64,000 nt of DNA from Phascolarctos cinereus. Taxonomy: Eukaryota > Chordata > Mammalia > Diprotodontia > Phascolarctidae. Shown here one piece after another: positions 56,761 through 64,000 of this stretch. The position numbers and the translations under genes are program-made. Below the pieces are notes generated by a model. It was not told where the DNA came from and ran no database searches. It saw only the letters and a list, made by a program, of their open reading frames with translations. The stretch is from the NCBI RefSeq assembly GCF_002099425.1, contig NW_018344068.1, forward strand, positions 8,748,501 through 8,812,500. Direction: 5' to 3'. How positions within the stretch are numbered: position 1 is the first letter of the stretch; each line of letters begins with the position of its first letter.

Positions 56761-57284
56761 CCTAGGGGGCGTTGCCTCTCTCCGCCTCAGCCTTCCGAGC
56801 GGGTGGGGTGGCAGTTGGTCCTCTCGGCTTCTGGGAGGGGATGTGGATGTGACTGTCCCCCAGCCCCCACTGCCCGGCGCGCTCCCTCAACAATGAGGGG
56901 AGGCGGCCTCCCCAGGTCAAAAACGATTGTTCTCTTGCAGTGAGGAGAGTGGTGTGCCATTGAGGGGGGTCGGGGGGCTGACCCCACAACCCCGGGCTTC
57001 TTGCCACCACCACCTGGCTTTTGCTGGCTTGCCTATCCCTTCTTCCGGAGCATATTGCCCTTTTGGCCAATTTTGAGGCAATTTATGGGGCCATATCCCC
57101 CCAAGGGGATCTGACCTTTCCCCCCAATTAAGGGGACGGGCACTTTCATGAGGATTACTCTCTTTTTTCCAGTTTTATTGTTTATATGACACTTTTAATC
57201 CAGGGAGCTCAAGAACCTGTTTTAAGGGGTCGTTACCCCAAGTACTCTTTCCCTCTCTTTCTAACACCCTACTGGCTGGAGGCC

Positions 57285-60200
57285 ATGTTTCCTGTTTTCC
57301 CTTGCACCCTCCTGGCCCCCCCATTCCCTGTACTGGGATTGGATTCCAGGGGGGTTGGCAATCTAATGAACTCTTTTCCCCCACCTCAGGGTCACGCCCA
57401 GAATCCCCTGCAGGTTGGGGCTGAGCTTCAGTCCCGGTTCTTTGCATCCCAGGGCTGCAACCAGAGTCCATTCCAGGTGAGTACTCTGAGTACCAGGTGG
57501 AGGTTGGGGGATGAGGGGGTGCCCAGGATATTGGGTTCTGGGAAATCAAGGAGTGGGACACTTATGTCCCACACATTCTTTCCACTCCCTTCTTTCCCTC
57601 TCAGGCTGCCCCAGCCCCCCCACCGACTCCTCAGGCCCCATCCGCTGAGCCCCTCCAGGTTGACCTCCTCCCTGTCCTCGCTGCAGCCCAGGAATCTGCT
57701 GCTGCTGTGGCGGCAGCAGCCGCAGCAGCGGCTGCAGCCGCTGCTGCCCCCCCAGCCACTGCCACAGCTTCCACAGTGGACACAGCAGCCCTGAAACAAC
57801 CCCCTGCACCACCTCCACCACCCCCTCCAACCTCTGCACCAGCTCCTGAAGCTGCACCTCCAGCTACAATTGCTGCTGCTACTGCCACAGCTGCTGCTGC
57901 CCCAACCTCCACAGCTGTTGTAGCTCCTGTAGCTACTGCTCTGGAGAAGAAATCAAAGAGCAAAGGGCCATATATCTGTGCCCTCTGTGCCAAGGAGTTT
58001 AAGAACGGCTATAATCTTCGACGGCATGAAGCCATCCATACGGGTGCCAAGGCTGGGCGGGCTGGCCCAGGTGCTATGAGGATGCCCACCATGGTGCCCC
58101 TGAGCCTCCTAAGTGTGCCAGCAACACTGGGCGGAGCTGGCGGGGGTTGGGGTGAAGGGGGTGCTGGGGGTTGGGGGGCTGGAGTTGGTGGAGGCGGCGT
58201 GGTGACCACCACAGCCTCTGGGAAGCGGATCCGGAAGAACCATGCATGTGAGATGTGCGGAAAGGCCTTCCGTGATGTCTACCACCTGAACCGGCACAAG
58301 CTGTCACACTCTGATGAGAAGCCGTACCAGTGCCCTGTCTGTCAGCAGCGCTTCAAGCGCAAGGACCGCATGAGCTACCATGTGCGCTCACATGACGGCG
58401 CTGTGCACAAGCCCTACAACTGCTCCCACTGTGGCAAGAGCTTTTCCCGGTGTGCACAGGGATGGGCCACCCACAATGGGGGGTGGGAGAGATGCCCATC
58501 AGGCAAAGAAGGCTTCCAAGGATGGGGGAGGAGAGAAGGTAGTTTCACTGTAATGAGGGCAAAAGGGAGAGGCCTCATCTAAAGGAGACCTCAAGAAAAG
58601 TACAAAGGGATAATCTCACAATGGGAAGAAGTCTTGCATGAGGGGAGGGACTTTCTGGGTAAATAACAGTTGCTGGACTTCAAAAAAGGATGTACTTTCT
58701 AATGGGAAGAAACACAGTACAGAGTAGGGGAAGTGGGATCACCCCCACTTTTAAGGCCAACTGCCTAACCCCTTCCCCTAACAAATTCCCCCAGGCCAGA
58801 CCACCTCAACAGCCACGTCAGACAGGTGCACTCAACAGAACGGCCCTTCAAATGTGCGGTATGGAGACATTGATGTACTGCTACTTTTTCATTATTTAAA
58901 CCCCTTTACACCTATCCAGACTCAGCCTCTCAGATCTTATTCTCTCAGAATTCTAATTTCTATTTGGCCTTTAATTCAATTCTTATTCCTTCTTAAAGGT
59001 TTAATCTTTTCATTCCTATTTGCCTATGGCTCTAAGATCCCATACTCCACGTTTCTGGGGCTTTGACTTTATCCCCCCATCCCCAGTACTCATCTCCTTT
59101 CTCTAATAGCTCTTAACTTCTCCTCTGACTTCTCTACCACAGACATGTGAAGCAGCATTTGCTACCAAGGACCGACTTCGAGCACATACGGTGCGGCATG
59201 AAGAGAAGGTGCCATGCCACGTATGTGGCAAGATGCTGAGCGCAGCCTACATCTCTGACCACATGAAGGTGCACAGCCAGGGGCCTCATCACGTCTGCGA
59301 GCTCTGCAACAAAGGTAGGGAGTGAAAGGGCTGGAAGGGACTAGAGGAAAAATAGCCAAGGATTCACTATACTGGTGAATTCCATGATAAAAGCTATAGA
59401 CCAGCAAGGCTGTAGAAGAAGGGAATGGTTTCCTGATGTACAATTCAAAGGACCAATTGGTTTCCCCTTGGATAAATAGAGTGCAGCTGCATCTGGAGAG
59501 AGACACAGTAGCTTACTTAAAAGACCTAAAGTTAACAGAACCACATTTATGTTATCAGGGAGAAAACACAGCTTATTGCTAAGAAATGATGCTCCCATCT
59601 TCTAAGTCTTACTGAGGAAAAGATGGGGATGCAGTTACCTCTGGTAAGAAGTAGCCAAATAGAACAAACTTCATGGGAAATTGGGAACTGGTTTCCCTCA
59701 GTGTTAAGAAACAAAAGATGCAACTGCTTCTGCAAAGAGATACACTGAAGACAAGTTGACTGGATATAATGGGTCCATCAGTGTTTGGGGACAAACATGC
59801 AACAAATAGCGTTTGTGGAAGGACACACCAGACAGAGAATGCTAATCCCTCTGGGTGACAGTAACTGTAACTGGAATGGGGGGGTGGGTGATGGAAGAGC
59901 AAAGACGTGCATCTGAGAGATAATGCGGGCAGCTCTGGGGAAGAGTTATTTGTTGAGCAGAACAAGCTTCCTTTAAATGGAGTAAGTTTCCTCGGTAATT
60001 GGGAACTAAATTCTTAGGATTTGGGGGGTTGGGGGACACAGCCGTCTCTGGGGAAGGATACGTTCACTTAGAAAAAATGCCCTGAGCAACTAGGAATCCT
60101 GTCTCCTGCCACCTCTGGAGAGTGTTTTGCCAGTTGGGAAGAATAAGTTCTGTGGGTCCTAGGGAGAGAGATCACAGCTATCTCTGGAAAGGAGTTATTT

Positions 60201-61234
60201 GCTGAGTAGACAAAGTTCTAAGTTTGGGGAATGAAAAGAGAATATCACCTCTGGGCAGAAGGGCAGAAAATCACTACCTGAATAGAAAGATATTCCCCAG
60301 GTTGTTGGACATAGCTGACCTAACTATTAGTGAGGACTTGAGTCCTCAACCTAGGAGAACATCCCCGTCTCCGGGGTCTCCGCTTAGCTGACCCCTGTCC
60401 CTGTCCCCATCCCGGTCACCCCGTAGGCTTCACCACGGCGGCATACCTGCGCGTCCATGCGGTGAAGGACCACGGGCTCCAGGCCCCCCGGCCCGACCGG
60501 CTCCTGTGCAAGCTCTGCAGTGTGCACTGCAAGACCCCTACCCAGCTGGCTGGCCACATGCAGACCCATCTCGGGGGGGCCGCACCCCCTGTCCCTGGAG
60601 ACGCCCCTCAGCCACAGCCGCCACCGCCGCAGCCCACCTGCTGAGGGGAACCCCTGCACCCACCAGGCAAGGCGCAGCGCACGGCTGGTGGGGCATGGGG
60701 GGTGAGGGGTGGAAAGGGATCAGAGGACCCCAGGGGTAGGAAAAGGGTACTTAGGAAGGCCCAGAGGGGCAGGATAGGGTCACTAGGGAATATAGGCTAG
60801 GGAGGAACTTGGGATAGGGAGGGCCTTTGAGGAGAACTTTTGAAGTGTCTCCAAGGGAAAGAAGACAGGCTGGAAAGAGAAAACCTGAACCTCTGGAGAG
60901 GGAGCAGGAAATGTGCAACGGCTGTGTCCCAGGGGAGGGAATGGTACAAGAAACAGCTTCCTAGGCAGAGAGGGGAAGCAGTTACAAGGGAGAAAGATCT
61001 TGGCACGGGTTCTACACTGATAACTCTTTCTCTCTCTCTTTTCCCCTCTTCCCCTCCCTCCTTGCTGCAGGTACAGGTGAGGTTTGTCCTATGGCAGCAG
61101 CAGCATCAGCGGCGGCAGCGGCGGCGGCGGCAGCAGCAGCAGTTGCAGCAGCTACCCCCACAGCTGTGGGCTCCCTTTCTGGGGCAGAGGGTGTCCCTGT
61201 GAGCTCTCAGCCACTTCCCTCTCAGCCCTGGTGA
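57285..61234 (+). CDS. MAZ: MAZ, MYC-associated C2H2 zinc finger protein
   Basis: DNA-binding factor for G-rich GGGAGGG sites, active in promoters, chromatin insulation and Pol II pausing. Exons: 57285-57476, 57605-58449, 58795-58858, 59143-59314, 61071-61234. Phases join and give 478 residues (human 477). The N-terminus MFPVFPCTLLAPPFPVLG matches human. An Ala tract (13 Ala after residue 99), a proline run and a second Ala tract in the last exon are present. C2H2 fingers start with YICALC (about 187), HACEMC, YQCPVC, YNCSHC, FKCATC and VPCHVC. A Gly/Trp-rich linker separates fingers 1 and 2. Finger 5 reads FKCATCEAAF where human reads FKCEKCEAAF, with both changes at the exon 3/4 junction. 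The C-terminus is SSQPLPSQPW, as in human. Confidence 0.97.
60427..60644 (+). CDS. MAZ: MAZ alternative last coding exon with two extra zinc-finger parts
   Basis: Acceptor CCCGTAG at 60420-60426. It joins exon 4 (which ends AACAAAG at 59314) in frame: CELCNKGFTTAAYLRVHAVKDH completes a seventh finger, and LCKLCSVHCKTPTQLAGHM forms an eighth. The tail QPQPPPPQPTC ends at TGA 60642-60644. A similar human MAZ isoform exists. Use of this exon excludes the Ala-rich last exon at 61071. Confidence 0.9.
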
Positions 61235-62205
61235 GCCCTGAGGTGGGGGTTGGGGTGTAGAGGAGAGGCCTCAGTCCCCTTTCTCCTCTCCCACCCCCTT
61301 CCCACCAACTCAGTTCCTTCTCCCACCAACAAAGGAGCCACCAGAAGGAAGGAGTTAAGAAATGTTTTCTTAGGGGAATTCACTAGATTTTAAACATTTG
61401 TTTCTCTTCTATCTCCCCTCTCCCTACATGAACCCCATTGTTCCTCTGGTGATTTGGGGGCCCCCTAAGCTAATATCAGGGGTGGCAGAGGACAAACCAG
61501 CTGTCTCATTGCCCTCTCTTCTCCATCGCCCTTCCCATGCTCTCCCAGGGATTTGAGAATCTTTTTCCTTTAAAGGTCCTTTTCCTTCCCACCTTTCCAG
61601 TCCGCTATTTGCCTACTGTCTGCTGCCCATCCCTGGGGAGTTGGTGCTGTTTAAATGGGGGGGGCGGGGTAAGAGTGTGGAGGAAGAAAGAAGGGAAATC
61701 AAAGATTCTGTCCTGGGTGTGGGGAGAACAGAGATTTGAAAGAAAGAGGCTGAGGTGAGGGGCAAACAATAAAGGACTCAGTGTCACAGGTGGAGGTTTG
61801 TTTGGGGTCCTTGGCCCTAATCTTATCCCTCTGGAATGTCTCATAAAGAAGACTGGGCAAGTAAGGGGATAAAACATTTTGGGGAGAAGGCAGAGTAAGA
61901 GGCAGGACCTTGGGGGAAGGGAGTAGGGTAAGTAAAGGACAGAATGAGAGGATAAAGTTTTGGGGGTGCCAGAAAATAAAGGTGCTTCCCGGGGGGGGAA
62001 TGCAGCAGCAGTATTTCCCCAATCCCCTCTCATCTCAACTGTAGTTCTGTCCTTTTTTTTTTCAGCCTTTTTTCCCCTCCTCTCCCCAACAGAAATTGTG
62101 GCCCTAGCCATGACATCGTGTTCCTGTGTCCCCCTGCATGTTCCCCACCCCTCACCCCCTTCCTTTGCGGACCCCATTACAATAAATTTTAAACAAAAAC
62201 AGATA
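61235..62205 (+). other. MAZ: MAZ 3' UTR with three poly(A) signals
   Basis: AATAAA at 61768-61773, 61975-61980 and 62181-62186. The last (TTACAATAAATTTTAAAC) matches what I recall of the main human MAZ end. Several are probably used. Confidence 0.65.
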
Positions 62206-62829
62206 CCTGATTCTGGCTATTTGTCTCTTACCCCACTACCATCTTAATCACACACAGATGCCTACACCTGCCAAGCTGGGGTCAACAATAGCAGCCCCCA
62301 CTGCTCTCCTCTATCCCTTTTCCTCCCACCCACCCAGACACCAGAGTCTATTGCTTTCCTTACTGTGGGCCCTGATCCCAGACTCCTCAGTTCTCTGTTT
62401 AATCTCCCTCCTCAGTGGCGGACACCAGTGGCTGCAGCCCAAATGCAGGGTGGAGCAGGGAGGATCCAGTGTCTGTGGCTAGCAAGCTCCAGGACTCCTA
62501 GGTCTCTGGGGAAATCCCTGCCCTGGAGAAGCTAATCGCTATTCAAGGCTTCTGCTAGATATTCGCGGGCTATCTGCTCCGTTCAGGGCAGAGCCAGCTC
62601 CCCCCAGCATTCCTGCCAAAGGGCATATCTTGGGACCCCACAGTCAAATACCTGCAAAGTCATGTCATCGATGCAAGCTGGAACAGTGGCAGGGCTGGGG
62701 AAAGTCTGAGAGCCCCAGGACCGTGGGGGGGGGGGTGAGGCCAGTGAAGAAGGGAAGTTGCAGTTGGCCCCTATGGACACCCAATTCCTGCCTTTACCTC
62801 CCCTGAAGCTTACCAGCCTTCCCTGAGGT

Positions 62830-63477
62830 GCTCCTCCACAGCCCCTTCACCTGCGCCCCACCTCCCAACCTCTTCCTTTTCGCGTTCTTATCACTCTCTC
62901 GGACCCTTCTCTCCCTGCCCTTTCCGTCTGCTCCTGGTCCACTTTTTTTGGGGGGAGGGGGACCACTCTCTTGCGCTCCCCTGTGGGTCCCTTCCGTCTC
63001 CCGCCGCCCATACCCTGATCCCGCAGCCTAGCCTGTCCCCCCTCTCCGGACACAGCCCTGGCTCCTCTCCCCTTCCCCCCGTGCCAGCCTCTCCCGTCTG
63101 GTCTCACACCCCGCACCGCAGCCCTTCAAGCTGAGGGAGGGGGAAGGGAAGTTCGGCGACCGTTGGGCTGGAGCGGGGCGCGAGGGCCTGGGGGGTCGCT
63201 GGGTGAGCAGGGGTGGGGGCGCGAGGCAACCTGCTGGTTGCCAGGGTAACTCAGGGCCCCAGCGCGCGAGGTTCCCCCGAGTCCAGGATGGGAGGGGAGG
63301 CGATGGAGTGCTGGGGGGCGGGGGCGGCGCGCGCAAGGCGGGGTGGAAGGAGGGAGGGGGGAACCGCTGCCTCGCTCGCTCACTCGCTCGCTTGCTTGCT
63401 CCCTGGCTGCTGCAGCGGCGGCGGCGGCGGCGGCGGCGGCAGGAGCAGCCCCCAGGGCTCTGGGAAAAGAAGAGGAG
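62830..63477 (+). promoter_or_regulatory. PRRT2: Probable PRRT2 promoter and 5' non-coding exon
   Basis: In human the next plus-strand gene after MAZ is PRRT2, whose first exon is non-coding. Here a CpG-rich stretch leads into a CGG repeat (about 63418-63440) and a donor GAGGAG|GTGAGC at 63478. The exon probably starts near 63330-63400. The coding exons would be past the window end. Inference from position, CpG content and donor; the ORFs here are compositional. 63480-64000 is G-rich intron-like DNA with no gene visible. Confidence 0.45.
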
Positions 63478-64000
63478 GTGAGCAGAGAGTGTTATGCGGA
63501 AGGGCCCGGGGGCCCAGGGGGTAGGAGTAGAAGAGATTCACTGTGTGAATGTAGGGTGCATGGACTAATGGAGCCCCCGCGCAAGAATGCGGGGTCCCTG
63601 CGGGTGGTGGGGTGGGGGAGAGAGAGGTGCCAGGGTTCTGGATGGTGACTTGAGGAGCTGGAGGGAAAGGGTGCATGTGAAACCAAGATACTAAGATAAT
63701 GTAAAGGCACGGGGATCTGAGGGAGAAGCAGCAGGGAGGGTGGCGCTCCCCTGGGAGAAGAGACTGGAGAGAAATGAGGAAGGGATTCCCCCTTCCCTAG
63801 GGGAGGGGGCTCCATACCCACGCAGTAAGAAAACCACCAGTCTGAGTTGGGGGGGAGGGGAGGGGTGTGAGGGAAGGGAGGGAAGAAGGGATGGGGAGAG
63901 TTACCAAACAAGGGAGACTGGAACCAGTTTGAGGGAGAATGGAGGAAAGAAGGGAAAGCGTAGAGCGAGACAGAAAGGAAGAGTGTCCATTTGTCTGAGA

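Noticed and set aside
55754-56765. Several long open frames on both strands (up to 245 residues) before MAZ
   Set aside because: GC-rich promoter DNA has few stop codons; products are Pro/Arg/Gly runs with no homology that I recognise.
58450-58582. Extension of MAZ exon 2 frame to a stop at 58582
   Set aside because: The zinc-finger homology ends exactly at the donor CCCG|GTGTGC, and the next exon continues finger 4 in frame; the extension is intron.
1-64000. CRISPR arrays, bacterial operons, phage or plasmid features
   Set aside because: None seen; the window is mammalian nuclear DNA with spliced genes and SINE/LINE repeats.

Overview
The window is nuclear DNA from a mammal, almost certainly a marsupial. 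The genes are split by GT-AG introns. The intergenic DNA is full of the tRNA-derived SINE that reads GGGGCAGCTAGGTGGCGCAG...GAGTTCAAATCCGGCCTCAG (WSINE1/SINE1_Mdo type), the longer marsupial CORE-SINE whose tail reads TATCTTTGCCAAGAAAACCCC, marsupial LINE-1 3' ends, many L2 copies, an L3/CR1 copy and many MIRs. I cannot name the species from sequence alone.

Gene order is C16orf54 (minus), ZG16 (plus), KIF22 (plus), MAZ (plus), then a CpG-rich non-coding exon where PRRT2 should begin. This is the order of human 16p11.2. Positions 1-8800 are repeats. C16orf54 has one coding exon (8818-9471) behind a 1.06 kb intron. Positions 10.7-30.6 kb are a gene desert of nested LINEs and SINEs, with a 7SL RNA pseudogene split by a LINE-1 and the 3' end of an old endogenous retrovirus. 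ZG16 occupies 30.6-36.0 kb, with a 4.4 kb last intron of repeats. Positions 36.1-42.9 kb are intergenic repeats. KIF22 runs 43.26-55.37 kb in 14 coding exons. MAZ starts within 1 kb of the KIF22 stop and has two first exons and two alternative last exons. Its last poly(A) signal is at 62.18 kb, and the PRRT2 promoter follows.

KIF22 (chromokinesin) and MAZ (C2H2 zinc-finger factor) are complete and reconstruct in frame across every junction, giving 654 and 478 residues. C16orf54 is an intact 217-residue single-pass membrane protein. ZG16 (jacalin-like secretory-granule lectin) is the exception. It has an in-frame TGA where human has Arg, and a phase mismatch between its first two coding exons, so it looks decayed in this genome or misassembled.

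I found no convincing unknown biological system. The most interesting items are the decayed ZG16, the split 7SL pseudogene, a three-level nest (MIR containing hAT containing LINE-1) at 40.0-41.0 kb, the purine/pyrimidine switch in the C16orf54 intron, and two changed residues in MAZ finger 5 at an exon junction. All family names come from memory and by-eye comparison; no database search was run.
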